Shown one piece after another: positions 37,401 through 44,663 of a stretch of 64,000 nt of DNA (position 1 is the first letter of the stretch; each line of letters begins with the position of its first letter). Source of the stretch: Rugalucina vietnamica (Eukaryota; Mollusca; Bivalvia; Lucinida; Lucinidae); assembly GCA_964017185.1 (NCBI GenBank), contig OZ024876.1, positions 18,488,226 through 18,552,225 on the forward strand, read 5' to 3'. The notes beneath the pieces are model-generated. The model had not been told where the DNA came from, made no database searches, and was given only the letters and a program-made list of their open reading frames with translations. The position numbers and the translations under genes were made by a program.

Positions 37401-38465
37401 GCTTTTCTCATGATGCAGCTCATATACATGTACATACACTACAACAAACCGCTTAACAGTTTAATGTGCTCTATAATTTAACAGATTCCCCGGAGCAACT
37501 GGATTTATATTTTAACACCAAGGTTGCTCAGGGGAATCTATTAAATTATGATAAAACTGGCTGTTGTATAGCAGTTTAGAGTGTAATGTTCTGGGGCATA
37601 TGCACTTTACCCCGAGAAATTTCATTCAGTTTCAAGAAACTTATGACAGATTTGCCTGCTGGTTCTGCCTGAATACTAGTGCACAAAAATTCACTTTCGT
37701 CACATGATTTTCCACCTTGTTAAATGTACAGTGATATTCATTATTTTCTCACTTGAGCCACGTCATGAGAGGAACAGACTTTTGCTAATGCAAAAACAAA
37801 GGCGCAGATTTTAATTTAATCCAAAGGCGCTGTAACTGCACAGTTGATCAGTGCCTTTGTTTTTGCTACAAGGATAGCACAATTCCTCTTCTACCTGTTG
37901 CCAAAATTTCCAGCTTCTTGGCTAGCTTTCTTCTGTAACTGTACAGGCCAGTTTGTGTCTGACTTGGTCGAAAAGCCCGAAGACAGGTTCTCTCACGTCA
38001 CAGGATCATTTATACTTGTACCAATTATCCAGGTCAGTTCTGCCGTGATTTATCTTTATGTTTTCTTTTCTGTTTACTTTGTCAACCTCTTCATTGAACT
38101 CTAGCTCAGGCTAGCCAGATGGCCCCCTTGTAAGAAAAGTCATAGATATCTTGCTCTTCTTTTTGTGTTTTGTGCTGTACTCCCACCCCCTGATAACATT
38201 AATATATATTGTATGGAGACAATCAAAATGTTTTCGTAAGTTACAAACCTTCTGCCAGCACGGAAGCAACTTCAAGATCATTGAGTTCTTGATCACTGTC
38301 GATAGGTGATATCAGTCTTAGAGCACTGAGCTTTTTGACAGGGGAGAGAAGCATTCTACGAGAACCATCAGGGGATAATTTCTTCCCAGTGTAGTTGTCT
38401 TTCCCTTGCTTTTGCTTTGATTTATCAGGACTCAATCCTTCATCAGAAGACTGCATTTTAAGAAT
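25286..38465 (-). CDS. RFXANK/ANKRA2: RFXANK/ANKRA2-family ankyrin-repeat protein, six exons, both ends missing
   Basis: Six exons joined on the minus strand (38465-38249, 37370-37312, 34825-34762, 31776-31711, 28056-27833, 25433-25286) keep one frame through phases 1, 0, 1, 1, 0, giving 259 codons. The order matches the vertebrate pair RFXANK and ANKRA2: a disordered Ser/Lys-rich start with NDLEVASVL, then TNLQRGNVQTTTP, LTIHQMAAQGEL, and ankyrin repeats (GLTPLLWACANGQLATVEYL, KGYHDIVKLLL-type, STALMYAAFNNHPACVKLLL, DYMAIDLAVGQGHKA). In vertebrates these proteins bind PxLPx(I/L) peptides of class IIa HDACs, megalin and RFX proteins, acting as nuclear or cytoplasmic adaptors; that role here is inference. 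The exon after 25286 (phase 1), which should hold the short C-terminal helix, and the start exon were not found. The introns are packed with repeats. Confidence 0.85.
25455..25690 (+). mobile_element. Hairpin MITE family B in the ankyrin gene intron, next to an acceptor
   Basis: TGAGCTGCCTCACGAGAAAA to TGCAGTGGCTCTTA. Its left end is about 20 nt from the splice acceptor at 25434. The palindrome is degraded (CTGTTCAGTTACTGCACAGCTG). Confidence 0.75.
25976..27113 (+). repeat. Intron repeat E7, three units of about 450 bp
   Basis: It begins GAGGACCAATGGTCCTGTAA and ends CTTGTGAGCCTTCGGCTCAG, then GTGAGC. The unit phrase AAGTTTGGCTTTGATTGGCC recurs at about 26092, 26546 and 26994. Units also carry TCAAGGTCATCCCAGGGTCA and ATAGCCATGGTGGCCATCTT. 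Related copies: 28294-28580, 30640-31430, 32218-34110 (interrupted) and 55250-55830 (reverse). Confidence 0.75.
27190..27451 (+). mobile_element. Hairpin MITE family B copy
   Basis: ACATGAGAAAACCAACAATT to TTCTGATTTGTTGGATCAT, with the palindrome AGCTGTGCAGTTACTGCACAGCT. It contains a second partial copy of the GACACAAAC block near 27268. Confidence 0.75.
27625..27775 (+). mobile_element. Hairpin MITE family A, partial, followed by A-rich tract
   Basis: CCAAAACATAGGTTTTTGG, AGAACCTCCTCAATGAGGCG and CAACAATCTATC mark the core; then 27729-27775 is A-rich with AAAT and AAAATA units. Confidence 0.6.
27833..28056 (-). CDS. RFXANK/ANKRA2-like gene: ankyrin repeats 1-3 exon
   Basis: 224 nt between acceptor TTGTTATTTACAG (AG at 28058-28057) and donor GATGAG|GTTAGT. 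It enters in phase 1 and leaves in phase 0. It encodes NSVDDYGLTPLLWACANGQL, an inner repeat with NGLLFASCYGYHDIVKLLLK, and DVNYTDE, which joins directly to TDSTALMYAA in the next exon. Confidence 0.88.
28080..28300 (-). mobile_element. Hairpin MITE family A with its right end against an acceptor
   Basis: In gene sense the copy ends TGTATTGCATAGGCTTGTTTC then CGTAATG, just 22 nt before the AG at 28058-28057. The core reads GAACCACCTCGCCAATGGGGTTC. It lies in the same orientation as the ankyrin gene. Confidence 0.75.
28294..28580 (+). repeat. Intron repeat E7, first part only
   Basis: GAGGACCAATGGTCCTGTAA, CGCTCACCTGAGATCTGAG and CCATTTGCCCATTTCCTG match the start of the 25976 copy. It breaks off near 28580. 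Confidence 0.65.
28861..29751. mobile_element. DNA transposon remnant with GGCCGTCGTCGGC ends, about 0.89 kb
   Basis: The left end AAGGCCGTCGTCGGC and right end GCCGACGACGGCCCT are inverted, with AAATTC flanking both, a likely part of the target duplication. Inner sequence includes TCGGCCGGACCAC repeats near the left end, and GGGGGAGATCCCCCGAACCC and TGCCTTTGGCACTCG near the right, as in many animal hAT-type remnants. The 99-codon frame at 29397-29693 has no domain. Confidence 0.65.
30124..30200 (+). other. tRNA-like sequence followed by T-run (possible SINE head)
   Basis: TGGGTTAGGGTAGCGCG resembles an A box and GTGTTCGAATCTCAC a B box with weak T-arm pairing, about 45 nt apart, followed by a run of ten or more T. 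The preceding 30030-30120 may be part of the same element. Pairing of the other arms is too poor for a working tRNA. Confidence 0.4.
30640..31430 (+). repeat. Intron repeat E7, multi-unit copy
   Basis: Two short units repeat TTTGCCCATTTCCTGCAAGT and AAATAGGTCAAGGTCA (30796 and 30920), followed by CATGCCAAGTTCCAAAATCA and AATTTTGGCTTTGATTGGCC. Confidence 0.65.
31530..31696 (-). mobile_element. Hairpin MITE family B, reverse, abutting a donor site
   Basis: In gene sense its left end (ATAAGTTGAGTTAGAAAAC) starts 14 nt after the exon that ends at 31711. The palindrome's outer arm and far TIR are missing. Confidence 0.65.
31711..31776 (-). CDS. RFXANK/ANKRA2-like gene: LTIHQMAAQGEL exon
   Basis: 66 nt between acceptor ATATTTTGCAG (AG at 31778-31777) and donor CAAGAAG|GTAATT; phase 1 on both sides. 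It encodes LTIHQMAAQGELISLKQEVQ, the opening helix pair of the ankyrin domain, almost identical to the LTIHQLAAQGEL block of RFXANK. Too short for ordinary ORF calling, but phases and homology support it. Confidence 0.88.
32218..34110 (+). repeat. Intron repeat E7 split by a nested element
   Basis: The left part runs 32218-32836 and the right part 33955-34110. Across the gap the sequence restores GCTGTAAAATA-GTCAAGGTC, as in 30907-30928. The intervening 1.1 kb is the E5 element. Confidence 0.7.
32837..33954. mobile_element. Tandem-core element E5, ATACCCCCGGC ends
   Basis: The left end carries TATACCCCCGGCTGG (32861) and the right end GCCGGGGGTATA (33942). Four units around GACCTCTAGCCCCA...CATGGACCCT start near 33216, 33376, 33543 and 33687. 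It inserted in an E7 repeat, probably at TA. It is the better-preserved relative of 19418-20235. Confidence 0.75.
34230..34490 (+). mobile_element. Hairpin MITE family A, diverged copy
   Basis: ACATCAGGATACCATTTCC, GGGGCATGCAGGGGTATACC and CAAAACATAAATTGTGGG are clear; the palindrome is nearly gone (GAACTGTCTCACCAAGGC). Confidence 0.65.
34498..34712 (-). mobile_element. Hairpin MITE family B, reverse copy
   Basis: GAGCCGCCACATGGGAAAAT to GGTTTTCTCATGCACAGGCTC. The palindrome has collapsed to GACGCGGATCAGCGCC. It lies about 50 nt beyond the donor at 34761. Confidence 0.8.
34762..34825 (-). CDS. RFXANK/ANKRA2-like gene: TNLQRGN exon
   Basis: 64 nt between acceptor TTTATGTTGCAG (AG at 34827-34826) and donor CCATA|GTAAGT; phase 0 at entry, phase 1 at exit. 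It encodes STVMTNLQRGNVQTTTPVFH, matching the TNKHRGNEVSTTP region just before the ankyrin domain in ANKRA2. AGT formed across the junction encodes Ser before LTIHQ. Confidence 0.85.
34886..36254. mobile_element. Tandem-core element E2, eight units of 149-151 bp
   Basis: The ends ATACCCCGCCACTT and GTGGCGGGGTAT are inverted. After a GTCCGTCCGTCTGT lead, the unit phrase TTTCCGGGCTCTATCTTGAG recurs at 35001, 35150, 35299, 35450, 35601, 35752, 35903 and (as TTTCCTGCC) 36054. Units also hold TTCTTCAAACTTTGTATAGG. Units 1-7 are very alike and the last decays. The layout fits bivalve pearl-type elements. No coding frame runs through because the period is not a multiple of three in most units. Confidence 0.85.
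36329..36872. repeat. Long imperfect inverted repeat, arms about 200 bp
   Basis: The left arm 36329-36525 begins CCATCTTCCAGAAACTGCAT; the right arm 36665-36872, read in reverse, begins CCATCTTTCAGAAACTGCAT. Similarity continues through ATAATTTTGAATAGGGCATTT and GCAAGGGAAGTAA. The arms are roughly three-quarters identical by eye, around a 140-bp spacer. It lies in an intron of the ankyrin gene. The frames here on both strands are mirror images of the palindrome. Confidence 0.7.
37035..37286 (+). mobile_element. Hairpin MITE family A, antisense in the ankyrin gene
   Basis: It starts near CATCACACATACTTGTAC and ends TTGCATGGGCCAATTTTCGT. The right end is 25 nt from the donor at 37311. One palindrome arm is missing. 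Confidence 0.7.
37312..37370 (-). CDS. RFXANK/ANKRA2-like gene: Ser/Pro linker exon
   Basis: 59 nt between acceptor CATGGTTTCAG (AG at 37372-37371) and donor GTCAGG|GTAAGG; phase 1 in, phase 0 out. It encodes GSDRSLSPSKIKSHDTPVR, comparable to the disordered SPSP...HVYTP segment of ANKRA2. SP and TP pairs could be phosphorylated (inference). Supported mainly by phases and flanking exons. Confidence 0.75.
37754..38008 (-). mobile_element. Hairpin MITE family B, reverse copy
   Basis: TTGAGCCACGTCATGAGAGG to GGTTCTCTCACGTCACAGGA, with GTGCCTTTGTTTTTGCTAC. The palindrome is disturbed by an AT-rich insert near 37812. Confidence 0.75.
38249..38465 (-). CDS. RFXANK/ANKRA2-like gene: disordered N-terminal exon with DLEVASVL
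   Basis: 217 nt between acceptor GTGCATTTACAG (AG at 38467-38466) and donor GCAGAAG|GTTTGT; phase 0 in, phase 1 out. It encodes 72 residues: LSPDKSKQ, KKLSPDGSRRMLLSPVKKL and, at the end, ELNDLEVASVLAE. DLEVASVL is identical to the block upstream of the ankyrin domain in ANKRA2, which fixes the family and frame. The donor GTTTGT is weaker than the others. Confidence 0.82.
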
Positions 38466-38529
38466 CTGTAAATGCACATAGATTATTATTTAGAATTCAA
38501 CAAGTACAGGTCCCCAGGTTAAAAAACTT

Positions 38530-39980
38530 TTTTCATGCTCAGCTCAGCTGAGTATAAAATTTAAACTGCTCAGAAATGAAAAAATAGTCGAAATAAATTA
38601 AAATTTAAACAGTGTTTTCTGAGGAAAACTATGTCCCCCCAACTGTTTAGTAATTGGAGTGTAGTTACCTTGTAATATGAAGTTTTTCTATGGAAAACAC
38701 CATGCCCATCTTGTTCTGTACGGTGTGGTAGTTTAAACTTGTTTTGGACCCTGTCTAAAAGTAGGTCACAATCACCAAATTCTTATTAACTCTGAACCTC
38801 CTCACAACAATGCTTTTGTGCAAGTTTGGTTAAAATCCATCAATTGGTTTACAAGTTATCGCGTCCGAAAGACTAATTTCAACAGTTATGAACTAGTGAC
38901 CTTGGAAATTAGGTCAAGGTCACCAAAATCTTATCAACTCTGAGCCTCCTCCCAACAATTCTTCTGTGCAAGTTTGGTCAAAATCCATCAATTAGTTTAC
39001 AAGATATAGCGTCAGAAAGACTAATTTCAACAGTTTTTGACTAGTGACCTTGGAAATTAGGTCAAGGTCACCAAAATCTTATCAACTCTGAGCCTCCTCC
39101 CAACAATGCTTCTGTGCAAGTATGGTCAAAATCCATCAATTGGTTTACAAGATATCATATCGGAAAAACTAATTTCAACAGTTTTTATGGACTCGTGACC
39201 TTGAAATTTAGGTCAAGGTCATCAAAATCTAACCACCTCTGAGCCTCCTCTCAACAATGCTTCTGTGCAAGTTTGGTCAAAATCCATCAATTGGTTTACA
39301 AGATACTGCATTGGAAAGACTAATTTCAACAGTTTTTATGGACTCACAACCTTGAAAATTAGGTCAACCTCACCAAAATCTAATCAACTCTGAGCTTTCT
39401 TGCAACAATGCTTCTGTGCAAGTTTGGTCAAACTCCATCAATTGGTTAACAAGATATAGTGTTGGAAAGACTAATTTCAACAGTTTTTATGGACTCGTGA
39501 CCTTGAAAATTAGGTCAAGGTCACCAAAATCTAACCAACTCTGAGCCTTCTCCCAACAATGTTCTTGTGCAAGTTTGGTCAAAATCCATTCATTTGTTCA
39601 GAAGATATCGCATCGGAAAACTCATTTGATCAGTTTTCATGGGCTGGTGACCTTGAAAATGAGGTCAAGGTCATCAAAATCTATTCAACTCTTTCCTCCC
39701 TCCCAACCATGTATCTATGCAAGTTTGGTCAAAATCCATCCACTGGTTCAAAAGATATCGCATCGGAAAGAAGCTACGCGGATGCAGACGCCGACGCCGA
39801 TGGGATCCGCACCAAAAAGTTTAGAACAATATGTCCCCCACCTTCGGTTGGGGGGAAATAATTTTGGGTTTAGATCACCAAATCTTGTAATTTATAATTA
39901 ATGTTAAAATGCCAAGAATTGTTGGCATTTTAACATTTATGAGAAGGATAAATTTTAGTCCCAGCTGAGTTGAGCATGAA
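38530..39980. mobile_element. Tandem-core element E4, seven units of 148-151 bp
   Basis: The ends TTTCATGCTCAGCTCAGCTG (38528) and CAGCTGAGTTGAGCATGAAA (39961) are inverted. The unit phrase AAGTTTGGTCAAAATCCATC recurs at 38822, 38970, 39118, 39269, 39420, 39571 and 39720. Most units carry TGACCTTG...TTAGGTCAAGGTCA. A second inner pair, TGTCCCCCCAAC (38633) and GTTGGGGGG (39847), suggests a nested or composite end. No coding frame. Confidence 0.8.
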
Positions 39981-39999
39981 AATGGTTTTATTTTATACT

Positions 40000-40141
40000 T
40001 TACAGTGAAAACCAATGTACATATATATCAAAACTTGATAAAATTGGTATTTTCATTGATATGAAATTTCACTGATATCAAATCTCAATTATATCAAAAG
40101 TCACTATGACTGATATCAGCCAATATCTTCACTGTAAAAGA
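40000..40141. mobile_element. Short TIR element with CTTTACAGTGAA ends
   Basis: ACTTTACAGTGAAAACC at 40000 and ATCTTCACTGTAAAAG at 40124 are inverted. The 140-bp interior repeats TTGATATCA-like words. It is a small MITE, possibly pogo-like. Confidence 0.5.
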
Positions 40142-40200
40142 GGAACTACTTTTTCATTTTGTTTATGTTTTGTCAAGATTAGTGTAAAATAAAAAGAAAA

Positions 40201-40283
40201 TTTGCTTTTTTTCGGTGAATACCAAATATATTTCATCTCGTGAGTTGAAAACATATTTGGTATTCACCTCAAAAAAGCAAATA
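40201..40283. repeat. Near-perfect palindrome, about 80 bp
   Basis: TTTGCTTTTTTTCGGTGAAT then ACCAAATAT on the left; ATATTTGGTATTCACC then AAAAAAGCAAA on the right, around a spacer with ATTTCATCTCGTGAGTTGAA. It would form a long hairpin. Confidence 0.8.
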
Positions 40284-40304
40284 TCCTCTATTTATTACAT
40301 GTAC

Positions 40305-40438
40305 CTTGGGACCAGGTGTCTTGAGAGTGTCATGAAGGAGCAAATTAAAACACATACATGTAGGAAGATGCACTGATTTCAGATACAATAATTTGATGAT
40401 CTCTCTGATTGTGCCATTGTGTTTCCATGAGGACCTCA
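40305..40438 (-). CDS. Candidate further upstream exon of the ankyrin gene
   Basis: A minus-strand open stretch of 134 nt lies between acceptor TTTTTATTAACCCAACAG and donor CCCAAG|GTACAT. It is phase 1 at entry and phase 0 at exit, which fits the phase-0 start of the 38465 exon. It encodes NGTIREIIKLLYLKSVHLPT, then HDTLKTPGPK. No clear match to RFXANK or ANKRA2 N-termini was recognised, so it may be a chance frame. Confidence 0.35.
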
Positions 40439-40586
40439 CTGTTGGGTTAATAAAAAGGTAAAATGTTAAAAACCTCACTCATTTCCATGGCTATTCCCCA
40501 CCGGTGCCTAATCGCACATAATTGCATAAAAATTCATATCACATGATATTAACAGGCATATATTAATAATAATAATAATAAAAAAG

Positions 40587-40728
40587 CTGTGTATTGACAA
40601 GGAATTCATGGGTGCAAGTGCTGTTAATGCTATCTATCTTCTGATACTGAGTTGATCAATTTCTGATCATCACCTCAGGTGTGGGGTGGGTGGCTAAATT
40701 TAGAATTTAGTCCGTGCACATGCGCACC

Positions 40729-40759
<31 letters not shown>

Positions 40760-40801
40760 GTATATTGACAAGGAATTCATGGGTGCAAGTGCTGTTAATG
40801 C
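40587..40801 (+). mobile_element. Poly(A)-tailed insert flanked by a 44-bp direct repeat
   Basis: The 44 bases at 40587-40630 recur at 40758-40801 with one difference (both contain ATTGACAAGGAATTCATGGG). Between them are about 96 bases, ending in about 31 A. This resembles retroposition of a short RNA, but the duplication is far longer than the usual 7-20 bp. A T-run begins at about 40809. Confidence 0.55.
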
Positions 40802-41051
40802 ACCACAGTTTTTTTTTTTTTTTTTTTTTTTATCATTTTATGCTCTTGGCGCCAGCATGGCCAGGCGCCACACAAACCACATGCTAATAATGAGAAACTG
40901 AACTCCACCCGGCACAATCCAAAAATAATTAATTGAAAGCTTTTAAGCATATCAAAATTTGACAGGCTGTAAAATAAAGCGCAACATTATTTCTTTTTAT
41001 CTCTACAGAATTTATGAAATAAAACATAAATAGCCCTAATAGCGATCAAAA

Positions 41052-42395
41052 ATGATTTTGGCATTCCTTACAACCGAGCCCGTCAAGTCCCTTGCTTGTA
41101 ATTACCGCCCAGTTTCTTTGACTTGTATTCCTTGCAAACTTCTAGAACATATTGTCTGCTCAAATATCATGGGTCATCTTGACCAGTATAATCTTTTGTC
41201 GGACAAACAGCATGCATTCAGGAAATGGCATAGTTGTGAAACTCAGTTAATTACAGTGATAAATGATTGGGCAAAAATATTGGACAAAAAGGGTCAGGTT
41301 GACACTTTTATTTTGGACTTTGAAAAAGCTTTTGACACCCCTCCACATGAACTTCTTAAAAGCAAATTGTTTAGTTATGGTATAGGTGGAAAGACATTGG
41401 AATGGATAAATGCTGTTTTGTGCTTCAGGCAGCAAAGGGTAGTAGTTAATGGTGTTAAATCTGACTGGGCCCCTGTTGTGTCTGGTGTCCCTCAGGGCAC
41501 CGTTCTCGGTCCATTGTTGTTCTCCTTGTACATAAATGACATACCCGTTGGCATTGACTCTCAAATCAGGCTTTTTGCTGATGACTGTGTTTGTTACCGT
41601 GAAATTAAAACAGTAGAAGATACATTGAAACTTCAGAAAGACATTGACCTTTTAGGGAGCTGGGCCCGAAAATGGGGCATGAGATTTCAACCTGTCAAAT
41701 GCAACATGATGCAGCTGACAAATAAGCAGATAAATAAAATTGAGGCCTCGTACACCCTCGAGGGAACGGTTTTGGAAAATGTTGATAGCATTAAATATCT
41801 AGGTGTAACAATTACAAATGACCTCAAGTGGAATACCCATATCAATAATATCTGTACTAAAGCCAACAGAACACTTGGATTCTTGAGGAGAAACTTATTT
41901 TCTTGCCCCCAAGATGTTAAAGAAGCAGCTTATAAAGGACTGGTGCGCCCAGTCCTGGAATATGGAAGTTCTGTTTGGGATCCTCATACTAAATGCCTCC
42001 AGGAGGAATTGGAGAAGGTTCAGAATCGTGCCGCTAGATTTGTAACTAGGAATTATACTTTCGAGGAAGGTAGTATGACTGGCATTCTTGAACAACTCAG
42101 ATGGGAATCTCTCAAGAAAAGGAGGACGGATAATCGACTTATATTACTATACAAAGGTCTGAAGGGTAAAGCCAGAATACCTACAGATGACCTTATCCCA
42201 AAGACTAGGCGTTGTAGAAATAGCCACTCCAAGGCATTTCAGCTTCCATCTGCTAGTATAGAGGCCTATAAATGTAGTTTCTTTCCCCAGACTATCAGGG
42301 ACTGGAATGACCTCCCTGACTCTCTGTTTTCTACTGCTGAAATGTCAGATGATTGTGTGTCCAAGTTCGCTTCACTCGTGCGTTCAAGGGACTAA
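41052..42395 (+). pseudogene. Non-LTR retrotransposon reverse transcriptase, 5'-truncated (Jockey/CR1 type)
   Basis: An unbroken 447-codon frame holds the reverse transcriptase palm: NYRPVSLT (17-24), DFEKAFD (89-95), SGVPQGTVLGPLLF (144-157), FADD (175-178) and KYLGVTI, then a C-terminal domain with VLEYGSSVWDPH and WNDLP. These are the family landmarks of Jockey/CR1-like ORF2. The endonuclease and the start of the RT domain are absent; the first 15 or so residues are probably flanking DNA, and the nominal ATG is not the element's own start. The frame is intact, so insertion is fairly young. It is 5'-truncated, as expected from incomplete reverse transcription. It stands antisense to the ankyrin gene, upstream of its found exons. 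Confidence 0.88.
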
Positions 42396-42510
42396 TTCCC
42401 CTCCCCCCCCCCCCCCCCCCCCCCCCATCCGAACCCCCTGGTGAAATAATGTCATTTGGCGTGTCACCAGTAAACTATTCTGATTCTGATCCTACATGAT
42501 CCTACAGGTA
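42396..42510 (+). mobile_element. 3' tail of the non-LTR element
   Basis: After the stop come a C-run (about 42402-42425), a short UTR with GGTGAAATAATGTCATTTGG, and a terminal ATTCTGATTCTGATCC-type repeat. Such simple repeats instead of poly(A) are known at the 3' end of several non-LTR clades. The right limit is approximate. Confidence 0.5.
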
Positions 42511-42945
42511 ATATCCGCTAGGTCACGACAGGAGGAGTTGGTTGAAAACCGAGGGCTACTGATTTATAAGCTAGCTATTGAATAAAATTATAATTACCTT
42601 TTACCCTGGAATAATTATTTCATACCATAACAAAAGACATTTACAGAACTGTAACTTTAATATTACAAATACAACTGCAGTTACATTTACAGAAACAACT
42701 GCAGTTTCAGACATAGGTAAGGCCAAGGTTTTTTTTTTTATATTCTGGTTTACAGAATTTTTTCGGAAAAAGTCTTGATTAATCCAAGTTGATATGGAGA
42801 AGGGAATAAAATAAAAATAAGAGACCCAAAAATTTTGAATCGGTCTAAATAGAACACTTACAGTGTGGTATTGTCAGTTTGACCGGCCAGAGGCGCTTGA
42901 GGTCCTATATGTAATTGTAATCATAGTGAGTCAATATAGAATACA

Positions 42946-43752
42946 TATGTAGGACTCACAACTAGGGTGGGTACCACAACTAGGCCAATTCCCACAACTC
43001 GGCCGATCCCACAGATGGGCCGAAAAATCTGACGTCATCCCACAAACGGGCCGATTTTTCTGACGTCACGTAACACCAAACAAAGTTTACGTCGCCGCAA
43101 ATGCATTATAGCAACACAAACAGAGGTCTACGTGAGCTGTGTTCGGTGATCATTCAACAGCCTTTCACCTACTATGAGCCTGTTTGTGCGTTTATGATGC
43201 TTCGCAGTAGCGCGTCATACATTGAATTTGGCAGTGCTTTGTATGTTTATCACCGTAAATGAGCTGAAAATATTTAAGTTTATGCTAGATTCTGTGAGCT
43301 TCAGTTGAGAAACTCATGTGTGATTCGTTATTGCTCCACTACTAGCGACGAGAATATGTACACGTTTCGATTGTTTGGATTTGTCTATGACGGATTTTTA
43401 AAATACATATGCTTCGCCGAAATCAGTGTAGATTCCATATTTCAGTCTAAATATTAAATCAGTTGTAATGTTTGCAAAATTGTGGAAAATATTCACCCTC
43501 ACCGCACATGCAACTTGGAATATATGTGTTGGTATGAGGTAGCATACCCAGGGTATGGTTGCATTGTCGTGTTGACGCGGGGGAACGTAACGCTTAATAC
43601 TGCAATCGGCCCATTTGCAAAGTCGGCCTAGTTGTGGGGAAAATCGGCCGGTTTGTGTGAATCGGTGATGAAATCGGCCTAGTTGTGGGAATAGGCCCAG
43701 TTGTGGGAATCGGCCTATTTGGGGGAACCGGCCTATGTAAGACTCACAACTA
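42946..43752. mobile_element. Fold-back-like element with CACAACTAGGCC arms and a 19-bp flanking repeat
   Basis: The left arm (42965-43075) carries CCACAACTAGGCCAATTCCC-type units and the right arm (about 43600-43733) the reverse complement (GGGAATCGGCCTAGTTGTGG). The direct repeat TATGTAGGACTCACAACTA (42946-42964) recurs at 43734-43752 with one change. The 520-bp middle, about 43080-43600, is non-repetitive and may be captured DNA. Confidence 0.65.
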
Positions 43753-43948
43753 TAAGCAGATACACATGTAAATATGTGTTCTTCAAACACAATTAAACCC
43801 CTATTTTAGGTGAATATTAGCAGGTGTTATTTTGTGAAATTCTCTTCTGAAATGCATCTGAAAGCATGAAGACTATTTCTTGCCTCGCAAAATTTTCTCG
43901 CTCGCATGGCTCGCTCGTTCTTTGAAGAAGAAAAAAAATCTTGGGTGC

Positions 43949-43971
43949 CCCCCCCCCCCCCCCCCCCCCCG
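43949..43971. repeat. Poly(C) tract
   Basis: About 22 C in a row; the glycine-rich reverse frame here is an artefact of this run. Confidence 0.9.
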
Positions 43972-44192
43972 TTGACAGACCCTCTGGATCCGGCCCTGTC
44001 TGCTGTTACAAAACCACTCATAGTTTCTATTTAATTCATGTTCATTATTATTATTATTTTTATTATTGTTATTATTGCAGTCCGTTTCTTGTCGGAAATT
44101 CCCGTAAACACGATTTCTAATGAAACTACTTGAAACGTGTTAGGCATGCGAGCATTATCATTGCATAACTACATGTATTAGTTATATTCAGA

Positions 44193-44605
44193 TCATCACG
44201 CAAACATGTCCATGCAATGTAACCACCACCTTTAATATAGTGAAAATAGGGTTAACAGACGGTTTTTCCCTACTTAAGCGCATTTTCACATGTACAGACG
44301 TATACAATTTTCTTATTTTAGCTGCAAAACATAGATTGCGGGTACTCGTTAGAACCGCCTCAGCGGCGGTTCTAACGTGTACCCACAATCAATGTTTTGT
44401 GTTTTGAGCAAAAATATTAAAAAAAAAAAAAAATCTCATCTTTTTTCTTATGAATATATGAATATTCATTTTTTAGAGCTGAAAAAAAAAAAAAAAAAAA
44501 AAAAAAATAAAAAAAAAAAATAAAATAAAATAAAATAAAAAAAATAAAAATAAAAAAAAAATCGCCGTATGGATATTGCACGGGTATATTTTCAGAATGC
44601 GGCCA
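44193..44605 (+). mobile_element. Hairpin MITE family A with A-rich expansion
   Basis: ATCATCACGCAAACATGTCC to GGATATTGCACGGGTATATT. The palindrome AGAACCGCCTCAGCGGCGGTTCT is intact. The right part has been enlarged by A-runs at 44415-44435 and 44480-44560. Confidence 0.8.
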
Positions 44606-44663
44606 GCACATGATGGCAAAGATAGGCCTATATACACCATTTTATCTGAGCACCATTTTATCT

